DNA of 64,000 bases from Vibrio plantisponsor (GCF_013041605.1 NZ_JABEQC010000014.1:9117-73116); one strand, 5' to 3'. Counted from the first letter of the stretch, positions 22,891 through 31,465 are shown. The notes: generated by a model not told the origin, from the sequence alone. Numbers and translations are program-made.

Positions 22891-23698
22891 AGGCTTGCGT
22901 AAGAAGCCTTATTTTAAGCTTATATCCAATAATTGCTTGTTTGATGAGGTTCAAGTAGATGTTGCTACCTGTGTACCTTATGACCCAGATCATAACTTGG
23001 ATGAAGATGCTTGGTTCAAAGTTGAAGGATTCAGTAAAAAAATTTTTTGTCTTGATTTGCTAAAGTCCCAATTTGACTCTAAGGATTATGACGATCTGAA
23101 AAAAGAACAGTTTGGGAAGATTGGTTTTGTTTTTTCAGTTCAAGGTGGAGACTTTTACTTTCAGAAGGTTACGCCATCACTATTTATTCGTCGTAAAACA
23201 CTTGTCTTTGGTGAAGCCGCAACAATTGAGGAGGGTGCAAATCGTTTGGTTATCAACTCCGAACCGGATGCAATTTATTGTACTCAATCAGATACGCTCA
23301 TATTTACTAACCTCGCGGCGATTTCGAGTATTTTTAAGGGAATTGATATCCTTTATAAAGAAGCTACAGATCAAGAGGTTGAGCAGTTTTTGAAAGAAGA
23401 CTTCATTGAGTTAGCTGACGATTATAACCTGGCAAAGGTATCAAAACCGAATAGAAAGCGTATTGCCCTAGCAATGGATACATTGAACGCAATGGAACCA
23501 GAAGAGCGGGATCAGATGCTTTCATATATTCACAGCTATTGTGATCAAAAATTACGTTTCGATGCCGATAACGGAAAATTCGAAATTAAAACTGACGATG
23601 AACTAAAATATCTCCTTTACGGTATTGAGCAACGTTTTTACACTACGCCTCTAAGCCATGAGAGGCGTTTAGCAAACTCAGTTCAGTCGATGGATTAA
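22865..23698 (+). CDS. kwaB: Kiwa defence system subunit KwaB (DUF4868)
   Basis: A 277-residue DUF4868 protein. Recognisable parts are the KIFCLDLLKSQFDSKDYDDL segment in the N-terminal half, FTNLAAISSIFKGIDILYKEA in the middle, RKRIALAMDTLNAME, and the C-terminal ELKYLLYGIEQRFYTTPLSH typical of KwaB. KwaB is the cytosolic, DNA-binding partner of KwaA and blocks phage DNA replication and late gene expression. The start overlaps kwaA, and the stop overlaps the stop of the convergent integrase gene by 3 bases (shared TTAA), so Kiwa sits at the extreme end of the island cargo. Confidence 0.8.
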   Translation: MDHVLAKVKGLRKKPYFKLISNNCLFDEVQVDVATCVPYDPDHNLDEDAWFKVEGFSKKIFCLDLLKSQFDSKDYDDLKKEQFGKIGFVFSVQGGDFYFQKVTPSLFIRRKTLVFGEAATIEEGANRLVINSEPDAIYCTQSDTLIFTNLAAISSIFKGIDILYKEATDQEVEQFLKEDFIELADDYNLAKVSKPNRKRIALAMDTLNAMEPEERDQMLSYIHSYCDQKLRFDADNGKFEIKTDDELKYLLYGIEQRFYTTPLSHERRLANSVQSMD

Positions 23699-24933
23699 AT
23701 CACTTTTAATTGCTTAGTCCCTGTCACAGAGAGACTGCCTTTGGCGGCCTCTTCTATATATCCGCTCCACCAGCACATCATTGGCTTTCTACGCTCAAGG
23801 TAGTCAGTACGGTTATAAGCACTGCGTACCTGGTTATCGTCCACGTGTGCTAACGCTGCTTCAATTAAATCGCGATCAAAACCTTGTTCATTAAGTGTGG
23901 TACTTGCTAAGGAACGTAGACCATGGCTAACCAGCCTTCCAGCAAAACCCATACGTTTTAGAGCCATATTTGCCGTTTGGCTGTTACATGGTTTCTTTGG
24001 ATCGCGATCTGAAGGAAAGATAAATTCACGATGGCCGCTTATCGGCTTCATTACTTCTAATAGCGCCAGCATCTGCTCTGTGAGCGGGATGCGGTGCTCT
24101 CTTCTTTTTTTCATTCTCTCGGCAGGAATGGTCCAAATTTTCTCATCCCAGTCAATTTCGTTCCAACGCGCGCCAGAGGCTTCTGCAGGACGTGTCATAG
24201 TGTGAAGTTGCCACTCAATTAAACAACGAGTAGTACGCTTTATACTGGCATTAGCGATAGCTCCCATGAGTTCAGGGAGCTCTGTCGGCGCTAATGCGGC
24301 CATATTTTCTTTTTTGGGCTTTTTAAAAGCAGCACGAATACCAGTCAAGGGGTTGGCTTGGATGAGGCCACAGTTGGCAGAATAGTTCATTACCTCATTT
24401 AGCCTTTGAACTAGTCGCTTAACTGTTTCCAAGCTACCTTTGGCCTCAATTGGCTTAAGAAGGTCTATGACTTGTGGAGCTGTAATTTGTTTAACCGGTG
24501 TATCAGCGAGGGAGGGGAAAATGTGTAAATCAAGAGAACGCCAAATATCAACGGCATAGTCAGGGGTGACATCGTGTTTTTTGATTTCAAACCATTCTTT
24601 AGAAACATTCAAAAATGTATGTTCATGAATCGCTTTGTGTTCCTGTAACTTTTGCTCTTTATGTTCCTGAGGATCAATTCTTTGTGCGATCAACTCTCTT
24701 GCTTCTAGAGCACTTTTTCGTGCTTGTACAAGAGAAACATCTGGATAGCGTCCTAAGTTGAGATTTGCTCGTTTACCATTTGTTGGTCTGTAGTAATTGA
24801 GTTGCCATTGCTTAGAGCCACTTGGCAAAACCCTCAGTTTGAGACCTTGGCCGTCAACAAGGCTGTACTCTTTTTCTTTAGGCTTCGCGTTTTTGACTTC
24901 TGTTGCTGTGAGCGGTTTCGTTTGTCTAGGCAT
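23695..24933 (-). CDS. int: P4-type tyrosine recombinase, integrase of the ssrA island
   Basis: A 412-residue integrase. The N-terminal DUF4102-type arm-binding domain is seen as LTATEVKNAKPKEKEYSLVD with GLKLRVLPSGSKQW and NLGRYPDVSLVQARK. The catalytic domain holds the first Arg in HTMTRPAEASGARW, the HGLR box in SHGLRSLASTTLNEQGFD, LAHVDDNQVRSAYNR and the nucleophile Tyr in the last of these or in DYLERR. The gene reads away from the ssrA 3' end, which is the attachment site used by such integrases (VPI-1, CP4-57). ATG 24933 is preferred over 24960. Residues look intact, so the island may still move. Confidence 0.93.
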   Translation of the reverse strand: MPRQTKPLTATEVKNAKPKEKEYSLVDGQGLKLRVLPSGSKQWQLNYYRPTNGKRANLNLGRYPDVSLVQARKSALEARELIAQRIDPQEHKEQKLQEHKAIHEHTFLNVSKEWFEIKKHDVTPDYAVDIWRSLDLHIFPSLADTPVKQITAPQVIDLLKPIEAKGSLETVKRLVQRLNEVMNYSANCGLIQANPLTGIRAAFKKPKKENMAALAPTELPELMGAIANASIKRTTRCLIEWQLHTMTRPAEASGARWNEIDWDEKIWTIPAERMKKRREHRIPLTEQMLALLEVMKPISGHREFIFPSDRDPKKPCNSQTANMALKRMGFAGRLVSHGLRSLASTTLNEQGFDRDLIEAALAHVDDNQVRSAYNRTDYLERRKPMMCWWSGYIEEAAKGSLSVTGTKQLKVI

Positions 24934-25065
24934 GTTAGGAACCAAAAGTAAGGAACACAATACTAAGGTTCCTACAATGGTTACTAAAAGTCAAAGATGT
25001 AGTGAAACACCTTGAGATACTATTGGATGCTAAGTTATTGATTTTTCGTTGGTGCGGGTACAAAA

Positions 25066-25087
25066 AAAGACGTCCTGAGACGTCTTT
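25066..25087 (-). terminator. ssrA intrinsic terminator
   Basis: aaagacgtc (25066-25074), loop ctga, gacgtcttt (25079-25087). On the minus strand it is followed by a run of seven T. It starts 11 bases after the ssrA CCA end, on the island side of the presumed attachment core. Confidence 0.88.
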
Positions 25088-25098
25088 AAATGTTGAAT

Positions 25099-25466
25099 TG
25101 GTGGAGCTGGCGGGATTTGAACCCGCGTCCGAAAATCATTCACCATTGGTACTACATGCTTAGTCGATCTTTAATTTCGCCACCCACCTGCGAACCGACA
25201 CGCTAATGAATGACTATCCTGAATTATAATTCGCTGTTCATCTCTCAGGCGGGAGAATCCGAGCTAGCTTGTTTGGGTTTGACTCTTTGTTATTCCCCGT
25301 CTTACGAGCGGAAGCTAGGGCAAAGAGGCTCTTAGCAGGGTATTAAGCTGCTAGTGCGTAGTTTTCGTCGTTTGCGACTATTTTTTTGCGGTTTGTTAAC
25401 GAGGCCTACCGCACCTCGGCATGCACCTCAGACTTCAAAATTCCCGTCGAATCCAGAATCAGCCCC
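25099..25466 (-). ncRNA. ssrA: Transfer-messenger RNA (tmRNA)
   Basis: A 368-base tmRNA. The 5' end GGGGCTGATTCTGG pairs with the 3' end CCAGCTCCACCA to form the tRNA-Ala-like half, with the T arm GGTTCAAATCC. The tag reading frame is at 25343-25375 on the minus strand and encodes ANDENYALAA followed by TAA. tmRNA with SmpB and EF-Tu rescues stalled ribosomes and marks the truncated protein for ClpXP. The 3' end is the integration site of the island; the tRNA-like half is intact, as expected when the element carries the same bases. Confidence 0.96.
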
Positions 25467-25533
25467 AAGGTTGTTGATGCATAGTACCAGAAAAGCATTG
25501 CCTGTCTAGCGCTGTGCGTCTGTTTGGTCAAGA

Positions 25534-26019
25534 TTAACGCAATGAGCTCTTCATTACGCGTGCTTTCTCTCTCGCCCAATCTTTTTCTTTTAAATCATCA
25601 CGTTTATCGTGAAGTTTTTTACCTTTCGAAACGCCAACTTTGAGTTTTACCCAAGAGCGAGACCAGTAAAGAGACAACGCAGTTAAAGTCATACCTTCAC
25701 GGTTAATTCGACCGAATAGGTTGTCGAGTTCACGACGACTTAATAGCAGTTTACGAACGCGAGTAGGGTTAGCTACAACATGCGTTGAGGCTTGTTGTAG
25801 CGGAGTAATAGTCATACCAGAAACAAAAGCTTCTCCGTCTCGCATGAAAACGTAGCTTTCAGCGATATTTGCTTTGCCTTGACGAAGAGATTTAACTTCC
25901 CAGCCTTGTAGCTCAAGCCCTGCTTCTAGTTCATCTTCAATAAAGTATTCATGGCGAGCTTTTTTGTTAAGCGCGATAGTGTTGCTACCCGCTTTTGTCT
26001 TTGAATTTTTCTTTACCAT
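25534..26019 (-). CDS. smpB: SsrA-binding protein SmpB
   Basis: A 161-residue SmpB with family landmarks: IALNKKARHEYFIEDELEAG at the start, GWEVKSLRQGKANIAESYV, and the basic C-terminal tail KGKKLHDKRDDLKEKDWARE that enters the mRNA channel. It delivers tmRNA to stalled ribosomes. It stands 68 bases upstream of ssrA on the same strand. Confidence 0.97.
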   Translation of the reverse strand: MVKKNSKTKAGSNTIALNKKARHEYFIEDELEAGLELQGWEVKSLRQGKANIAESYVFMRDGEAFVSGMTITPLQQASTHVVANPTRVRKLLLSRRELDNLFGRINREGMTLTALSLYWSRSWVKLKVGVSKGKKLHDKRDDLKEKDWAREKARVMKSSLR

Positions 26020-26190
26020 AGTGGGCGCATTATACGGATTTGGTGAATAGATAGGAAATGCTTTTCTTTGCGTAGCATAAGGTTAACTGCGTTGCCTAAC
26101 AAGTAGCAATGTGCGTTTACTTGAGGTGACATAAGTATGACAGTACAATCAGCGCTAACCGATATGTCCGGGCAAAGATGAGGAGTAAAG

Positions 26191-26622
26191 ATGAAACAAA
26201 TTAGTCGTTCTGCGTTGGTGTCGTTTAGTGCAGAGCAGATGTTTCATTTAGTTAATGATGTCGCTCGCTACCCTGAGTTCTTGCCGGGTTGCTCAGGTAC
26301 TCGTGTATTGGAATCATCGCCGGAGGCAATGATAGCATCTGTTGATGTGTCTAAAGCCGGTATAAGCAAAACATTTACTACATCAAACGAGTTGCGTCAT
26401 GGAGAGTCTATCATGATGAAATTGGTTGATGGCCCGTTTAAAACCTTACGCGGTGGGTGGCATTTTACGCCACTAGACGATCAGGCTTGTAAGGTCGAAC
26501 TGAAGTTGGAGTTCGAGTTTTCGAGCAAGATGATTGAACTGGCGTTTGGTAAAATTTTTAATGAGTTGACCAGCAACATGGTTAATGCTTTCACGAAACG
26601 CGCAAAGCAGGTGTACGCATAA
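26191..26622 (+). CDS. ratA: RatA/coenzyme Q-binding START-domain protein
   Basis: A 143-residue polyketide-cyclase/START-fold protein: ISRSALVSFSAEQMFHLVND, YPEFLPGCSGTRV, and the C-terminal FEFSSKMIELAFGKIFNELT. E. coli RatA was described as a ribosome-binding toxin, while the eukaryotic homologue COQ10 carries ubiquinone; which role applies here is not visible. It is divergent from smpB, as in other Vibrio. The stop codon shares one base with the ratB start (taATG). Confidence 0.9.
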   Translation: MKQISRSALVSFSAEQMFHLVNDVARYPEFLPGCSGTRVLESSPEAMIASVDVSKAGISKTFTTSNELRHGESIMMKLVDGPFKTLRGGWHFTPLDDQACKVELKLEFEFSSKMIELAFGKIFNELTSNMVNAFTKRAKQVYA

Positions 26623-26936
26623 TGAGTATTGAATCGGATATTATTCATGTTGATGTTGTTTATGCCTTGCCAAATGAACAACGAGTGCTGAATCTTGTCG
26701 TAAACAAAGACATGACGGTAGAAGAGATCATTCAGACGTCTGGTATTTTGTCCATGTATCCAGAGATTGACTTGAAAGTAAACAAAGTGGGTGTGTTTAG
26801 CCGTAACGTGAAGCTTGACTCAACAGTGCGTGACAGAGACAGAATTGAAATTTACCGCCCGTTGTTGGCTGACCCGAAAGAAATTCGCCGTAAGCGAGTA
26901 GAGCAGCAAAGAGCTCAAGCAGCCAGTTCGAAATAA
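26622..26936 (+). CDS. ratB: RnfH/RatB family ubiquitin-like protein
   Basis: A 104-residue ubiquitin-fold protein: IHVDVVYALPNEQRVLNLVV, then VEEIIQTSGI and the family ending DRIEIYRPLLADPKEIRRKR. It is translationally coupled to ratA, the usual pairing. The function is uncertain. A strong hairpin follows the stop. Confidence 0.9.
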   Translation: MSIESDIIHVDVVYALPNEQRVLNLVVNKDMTVEEIIQTSGILSMYPEIDLKVNKVGVFSRNVKLDSTVRDRDRIEIYRPLLADPKEIRRKRVEQQRAQAASSK

Positions 26937-26951
26937 TGTATGCGAATAAAA

Positions 26952-26976
26952 AAGAGCTTGTATGAAACAAGCTCTT
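26952..26976. terminator. Bidirectional terminator between ratB and bamE
   Basis: aagagcttgt (26952-26961), 5-base loop, acaagctctt (26967-26976), with a long T-run after it on plus and A-run before it, so it serves both the ratAB transcript and the convergent bamE transcript. Confidence 0.88.
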
Positions 26977-27032
26977 TTTTTTTTGCATTTAAGGTCTGAA
27001 ATTCTGTAGAGAAACCTTATATGGTAATTACT

Positions 27033-27392
27033 CTAGTTGATGCCTTCGAAAAACGAATCACCCGCTGGAAAATCACCCGAAACGTTGGTCAACGTACCCG
27101 CAGGGTTGAAATTGACGATAAGGTTCTTTTGCTCGGAATCTTTGTGCCCTTCAGTATGGTGATAGATATAGTACCAAGTGTCAGGGTAACCATTTTCTAT
27201 CAGCATTGGTGATCCAAGAACGAAACGTACCTGCTCTTTGCTCATACCAAATTTCAATTTATTTACGGATTCTTGTTCAACATAGTTGCCTTGGTTGATG
27301 TCGATTCGATAAACCAATTTTTCTAGTAATGAGCAGCCAGACAAGGTAGTCACTGCTAGGGGAATGGCAATAAGCCATTTGGTAAACTGCAT
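27033..27392 (-). CDS. bamE: Outer-membrane assembly lipoprotein BamE
   Basis: A 119-residue lipoprotein with signal WLIAIPLAVTTLSGC (lipobox LSGC). The mature part carries the BamE core: YVEQESVNKLKFGMSKEQVR, FVLGSPMLIENGYPDTWYYI and LIVNFNPAGTLTNV. BamE stabilises the Bam complex that inserts beta-barrel proteins. ATG 27392 gives the standard signal length; 27398 adds two residues. It is convergent with ratB and shares the terminator at 26952-26976. Confidence 0.95.
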   Translation of the reverse strand: MQFTKWLIAIPLAVTTLSGCSLLEKLVYRIDINQGNYVEQESVNKLKFGMSKEQVRFVLGSPMLIENGYPDTWYYIYHHTEGHKDSEQKNLIVNFNPAGTLTNVSGDFPAGDSFFEGIN

Positions 27393-27544
27393 ATTCAAAC
27401 TTCTATAAACCGTAAAATAAAACTCGCAAGATAATAAACAAGCTCACAGCGAATGTAAAAACATCAAATCACTATGAGCTAGTTGAGACTACGAATTTTG
27501 AATTTGGTTGCAAAGCGTAGACAAAAAATCGCTACTTTTGTGTG

Positions 27545-29209
27545 CTATGCAGCAATTAGCAGCTCTTTTGCGTTGGCTAGTGTCGATTCAGTAATCTGAC
27601 TACCACCGAGCAGACGTGCTAATTCAGAGACTCGTTGCTCGTTATTGAGTTTTACCATCTGTGTTTCGGTTTTACCGCCCTTGGTTTGTTTTGCAACAAA
27701 CATTTGGTTATGACCGCAACCCGCAACTTGAGGTAAGTGAGTCACACAAAGAACCTGTGTTGATTCCCCTAACTTTCTCAGCATTTTGCCAACCACAGCC
27801 GCCGTTGGACCTGAAATACCCACATCCACTTCATCGAAGATCAAGCTAGGTGTATCGACTTTCTGTGCAGTGATCACTTGGATAGCGAGTGATATACGAG
27901 ATAGCTCACCACCTGATGCTACTTTAGCAATAGGTTGAAGCGGCTGGCCTGCGTTGGTTGACACCAAGAAGGTCACTGAGTCGATACCTAATGGGGTTGG
28001 GTGATCCACTTGGCTATGAATATCAATTTTGAATTGGGCTTTCTCCATGCTCAATTCATGCATGCTTTGACTAATCAGTTTATCCAACTCTTTAGCGTAG
28101 CGAATGCGAGATTTATTTAACTTCTCAGCTTGAGTAAGAAACTCTTGATACTGTTTTGCTACGTCAGCTTCCAGTTCAGCGAGTTTTTCATCAGAGCTAT
28201 CAAGTTGCTCAATTTGTTTGAGTAGATCTTGATGATGCTGATACAACTCTTCAGGGAGAACGTGATGCTTACGCGAAAGAGACATGATTTTTGAGTAGCG
28301 TTCTTCTACATAAGCCATTCGTTCAGGGTCTACATCAATATGATCGAGGTATGAACGAAGTTCGTTGTTTGCTTCTTCCAACTGAATAATCGCTTCGGCA
28401 ATCATATTTGGTAGCGCTGAAAGTGAGCTGTCCATTTCTGCCAGTTCTATTAAGGTGTGACTGGTGGACTGTAATAAGCTCAGTGCGTTCACTTCTTCAC
28501 CTTCATCAATCAAAGTGATCGCTTTTTGGCAGTTCAATGCAAGATCGCCACTGTTAGATAAGCGCTTATGCTCTTGTTCTATTTCGCTATATTCTTCTTC
28601 ACCAATAGAAAGCTCATTCAGCTCTTTAATTTGGTATTCCAAAAGTTGTAGCTGCGCTTGGTTTTGTAAGCGGTTTTCTTTGAGTTGCTTCAATTGGTTA
28701 TTCGACTGACGCCAGTTTTGGTAACTGATACGCGTACTTTCCAACAGGTTTGTGTGGTTAGCATATTGATCCAACATCGCCAGTTGTTGTTCTGGTTTCA
28801 TCAGTTGTTGATGCGCATGTTGACCATGGATATTTATCAGTAACTGACCTAGCGCTTTTAGTTGAGAGCCCGGAACAGGGCTACCGTTGATAAATGCGCG
28901 TGAACGACCATCTTTAGTAATGGTTCTGCGCAATATGCAGTCTTTGCCGTCCAGCAGATCGTTGTCTTCCAACCAACGAGTGGCGTTAATATTGTTATCT
29001 AGGATGAATGAAGCGCTGACTTCGGTTTTGTCTTCACCTTGTCGAACCATGCTCGCTTCTGAACGCCCACCAAGACATAAGCTTAGGGCATCAATAGCAA
29101 TAGATTTACCAGCGCCTGTTTCGCCAGTAATGGTCGTCATTCCTTGTGAAAGCTCAAGCTGCAAAGATTTCACGATTGCAAAGTTGTTTACGCTTAAATG
29201 AGCCAGCAT
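27545..29209 (-). CDS. recN: DNA repair protein RecN
   Basis: A 554-residue SMC-like ATPase. Walker A is GETGAGKSIAID near residue 30; the C-terminal half has the ABC signature SGGELSRISLA and Walker B SLIFDEVDVGISG; a long coiled coil lies between (about 155-370). It acts in double-strand break repair. Two LexA boxes overlap the promoter region just upstream, so it is strongly SOS-controlled. The C-terminal ANAKELLIAA ends in two Ala, as in RecN proteins turned over by ClpXP. Confidence 0.97.
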   Translation of the reverse strand: MLAHLSVNNFAIVKSLQLELSQGMTTITGETGAGKSIAIDALSLCLGGRSEASMVRQGEDKTEVSASFILDNNINATRWLEDNDLLDGKDCILRRTITKDGRSRAFINGSPVPGSQLKALGQLLINIHGQHAHQQLMKPEQQLAMLDQYANHTNLLESTRISYQNWRQSNNQLKQLKENRLQNQAQLQLLEYQIKELNELSIGEEEYSEIEQEHKRLSNSGDLALNCQKAITLIDEGEEVNALSLLQSTSHTLIELAEMDSSLSALPNMIAEAIIQLEEANNELRSYLDHIDVDPERMAYVEERYSKIMSLSRKHHVLPEELYQHHQDLLKQIEQLDSSDEKLAELEADVAKQYQEFLTQAEKLNKSRIRYAKELDKLISQSMHELSMEKAQFKIDIHSQVDHPTPLGIDSVTFLVSTNAGQPLQPIAKVASGGELSRISLAIQVITAQKVDTPSLIFDEVDVGISGPTAAVVGKMLRKLGESTQVLCVTHLPQVAGCGHNQMFVAKQTKGGKTETQMVKLNNEQRVSELARLLGGSQITESTLANAKELLIAA

Positions 29210-29235
29210 TTTCCGTCACCTGTACAATTAAACAA

Positions 29236-29275
29236 TACTGTATTTTTGAACAGTATATACTGTTTCTTTATACAG
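29236..29275. promoter_or_regulatory. Two tandem LexA boxes upstream of recN
   Basis: CTG-N10-CAG at 29238-29253 (CTGtatttttgaaCAG) and again at 29260-29275 (CTGtttctttataCAG), both with flanking TA. Centre spacing is 22 bp, about two helical turns. The boxes lie 29 to 66 bases upstream of the recN start at 29209. recN has two or more LexA sites in many gammaproteobacteria. Confidence 0.9.
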
Positions 29276-29441
29276 TAAAGATGGATGTGTGAAAATTTTT
29301 AGCGTTGGAAATGGTACTGTGCTTGGTCCATTTGATGAGGCTTAAGTTGAGTTGCTTGGTAGCGCTGGCTTTCTCGAAATAGACGCTTTGTTTAATGCGA
29401 GATTCGGTTTTGTATTGATTACTAAATGTGCATTAAATAGT

Positions 29442-29469
29442 TTGACGAGGTTCACAAAAAAGATAGAAT
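29442..29469 (+). promoter_or_regulatory. Sigma-70 type promoter of the 50-residue protein gene
   Basis: TTGACG (29442-29447), 16-base spacer, TAGAAT (29464-29469), 38 bases upstream of the ATG at 29508. Confidence 0.6.
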
Positions 29470-29507
29470 ACGCAACCTGTATACAATGTGACAAGGTGTA
29501 GTAAATC

Positions 29508-29660
29508 ATGAACTCAGCACTTCTTTCGCTTTTAGAAAAGAAAAGCACTTCGGAAAAAAGTAAATCGCAATCGACATTGGCTGACAAACTATCAAGTATC
29601 ATGATGTTTGGCGCGACACTTGCTGTAGTTGGTGTATTAGGGCTAACGTACATTGCATAA
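29508..29660 (+). CDS. Small single-pass membrane protein
   Basis: A 50-residue protein: a polar Ser/Lys-rich N-terminus (SLLEKKSTSEKSKSQSTL) and one C-terminal hydrophobic helix (IMMFGATLAVVGVLGLTYIA). It has a ribosome site (aaggtg), its own promoter at 29442-29469 and an intrinsic terminator 13 bases after the stop, so it is a stand-alone transcribed gene. The family is not recognised. It lies between recN and ridA. Confidence 0.68.
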   Translation: MNSALLSLLEKKSTSEKSKSQSTLADKLSSIMMFGATLAVVGVLGLTYIA

Positions 29661-29673
29661 ATTCAAATAAAAA

Positions 29674-29690
29674 AGACGCTTTAAGCGTCT
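29674..29690. terminator. Bidirectional terminator between the small membrane protein and ridA
   Basis: agacgct (29674-29680), loop tta, agcgtct (29684-29690), flanked by A-run on the left and T-run on the right; it serves both convergent transcripts. Confidence 0.85.
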
Positions 29691-29714
29691 TTTTTATTAT
29701 CTAGCGAATAGCGC

Positions 29715-30098
29715 TTACTTGGTCGCTATCACTTCAATTTCCACTTTCGCATCCATAGGCAGGCGAGCGACTTCTACGCATGAGCGTGCTGGAAAAGAGG
29801 CTTGGTGGCTTTCAAAAAACTCGCCATAGACTTTGTTTACGACTGGAAAGTCATTTAAATCTTTGACGAAAACCGTAGTCTTAACAATGTTGCTTGCACT
29901 TAAACCGGCTTCTTCAATGATAGCCAAAGCATTATTGAGTGATTGCAAGGTTTGTTCTGCAACATCTTCAGGCATCTGTTTCGTTTCTGGATTAATTGGT
30001 AATTGCCCCGAGGTAATGACCATTCCACCCAGATTGACACCTTGTACATAAGGTCCAATTGCCAGTGGTGCTTTTGTTGTATTGAGTATTTCTGCCAT
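29715..30098 (-). CDS. ridA: Enamine/imine deaminase RidA
   Basis: A 127-residue RidA with family landmarks APLAIGPYVQGVNLGGMVIT, IVKTTVFVKDLNDF and the active-site Arg in FPARSCVEVARLP. RidA hydrolyses reactive 2-aminoacrylate and related enamines released by PLP enzymes, giving the keto acid. It follows tnaB by 47 bases on the same strand, with no terminator between, so it is probably the third structural gene of the tryptophanase operon. TnaA forms aminoacrylate from Trp, Ser or Cys, which makes RidA a fitting partner. Confidence 0.95.
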   Translation of the reverse strand: MAEILNTTKAPLAIGPYVQGVNLGGMVITSGQLPINPETKQMPEDVAEQTLQSLNNALAIIEEAGLSASNIVKTTVFVKDLNDFPVVNKVYGEFFESHQASFPARSCVEVARLPMDAKVEIEVIATK

Positions 30099-30145
30099 GG
30101 TAAATCTCGTAATTAGTGGGTTGTCATTGGTGTAGTAAATCTGAC

Positions 30146-31360
30146 TTAACCGCTGAATGTAGGTAATAGGTTCATCATTGACATAAAGTGGAACACAGCG
30201 GTTGCGATACCAAATAAGATCAGCATGCCGATCATGGCGTTGCCACCCGGTGCCATAAATCCTTCTTGTCCACCTTCTAAAGTACGTGATTTACGAGCCA
30301 ATAAAGCCGGAATTAAACACGCCCAGATTGTTGCTGCTGCACCGGCATAGCCAATCGCCAGAACAAAGCCGAAAGGGAACAATAAAGAAAGGACGAGTGG
30401 TGGAACAAATGTTACGACCCACGTTTTAGTGCGGCCTTGTTTGTTGTCTTCAAATTTGAACAGGTCTGCCAGAAAATCAAAAACACCTAAGCCTACACCG
30501 ATGAACGACGAAAGAATGGCTGCCATAGAGAAGGTGTTGATTGCGTGCGATACCTTGTCTGAATCAATCACAGAACCTAATGCAGCTAGCAGAACTTCAA
30601 CGTTACCGCCTTGCTCGATCACTGGACCGAAGTTGCTGCGTGGTAGGTTACCGTAAATACTGACCATCCATAGGAAGTACAGACACAGCGCGATAACAGT
30701 ACCACCGAGAATGGCGTATTTTGCGCGATGCTCACATCCGTAGTAAGAACGCATACTGGCTACTGAGTGATGATAGCCAAACGAAGTTAACGCCACAGGC
30801 AGCATAGCCATAGCGTATGGAGCGTAATTAGATTCTTCGCTGATGCGGTCGAACAGTACGCTCGCATCGATGTTGACGGCTAAACCCGAAACACCAAAAA
30901 CAAAACTCAGTACCATAAAGGCTATAAGAACAATAGAGATCCTGTCGACTGCTCGAGTAGAGTGCCAAACGAAAAGAGAGAAAACAGCAACAAACAGGAC
31001 TGACGCGATTTTATTATTAATGCCTAAGACACCTTCCAGAATTAAACCTGAAGAAGTGATGTACGCATAAAGTAAGATACCGCCTACAAAATACACCGCT
31101 AAATTATTAATTCGGTTGACGTTATCGCCGAGAATATCTTTGGTTACAGTGTTAAAAGACACTTTAAGATCATAGCGTTTGAATGCTTCCAATAGCATCC
31201 AGCCTGAGAGTGTCATCATGATCATGGTGAAGGTAATTGCGATAAGAGACCAAGTAGTCCAAGCGCCTGCTCCTGCGCTCGGTAAACCTAACATTCCAGC
31301 CCCTACACAGACGCTTGCTATGATACAAGCTCCGCCTACTAAAGATGGATTATTGTTCAT
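30146..31360 (-). CDS. tnaB: Aromatic amino acid permease, tryptophan transporter TnaB-like
   Basis: A 404-residue permease of the Mtr/TnaB/TyrP family (hydroxy/aromatic amino acid permeases) with about 11 membrane segments. The N-terminal VGGACIIASVCVGAGMLGLP and the following SGWMLLEA are family signatures; TSFGYHHSVASMRSYYG is also conserved. It imports tryptophan for TnaA. It lies 116 bases downstream of tnaA, the E. coli order. Confidence 0.9.
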   Translation of the reverse strand: MNNNPSLVGGACIIASVCVGAGMLGLPSAGAGAWTTWSLIAITFTMIMMTLSGWMLLEAFKRYDLKVSFNTVTKDILGDNVNRINNLAVYFVGGILLYAYITSSGLILEGVLGINNKIASVLFVAVFSLFVWHSTRAVDRISIVLIAFMVLSFVFGVSGLAVNIDASVLFDRISEESNYAPYAMAMLPVALTSFGYHHSVASMRSYYGCEHRAKYAILGGTVIALCLYFLWMVSIYGNLPRSNFGPVIEQGGNVEVLLAALGSVIDSDKVSHAINTFSMAAILSSFIGVGLGVFDFLADLFKFEDNKQGRTKTWVVTFVPPLVLSLLFPFGFVLAIGYAGAAATIWACLIPALLARKSRTLEGGQEGFMAPGGNAMIGMLILFGIATAVFHFMSMMNLLPTFSG

Positions 31361-31444
31361 AATCGTTACTCTTGTTTAAGTTTCATGTTGAGGAAAAAGC
31401 CCGCTAAATTTATAGATTTTGTTTTGCTCGATTTAGAGGGAAAT

Positions 31445-31465
31445 AGCGCGCCAATTAGGCGCGCT
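31445..31465. other. GC-rich hairpin between tnaA and tnaB
   Basis: agcgcgcc (31445-31452), loop aatta, ggcgcgct (31458-31465): a perfect 8-bp GC stem without a T-run on the minus strand. It may stabilise the 3' end of tnaA mRNA or reduce read-through into tnaB. Confidence 0.5.

Noticed and set aside
1..23700. Possible left attachment site as a copy of the ssrA 3' end
   Set aside because: No stretch resembling the tRNA-like end of ssrA was seen in this range.
29342..29653. 103-codon frame on minus opposite the small membrane protein gene
   Set aside because: It is antisense to a frame with promoter, ribosome site and terminator on plus, and reads as composition-driven sequence.
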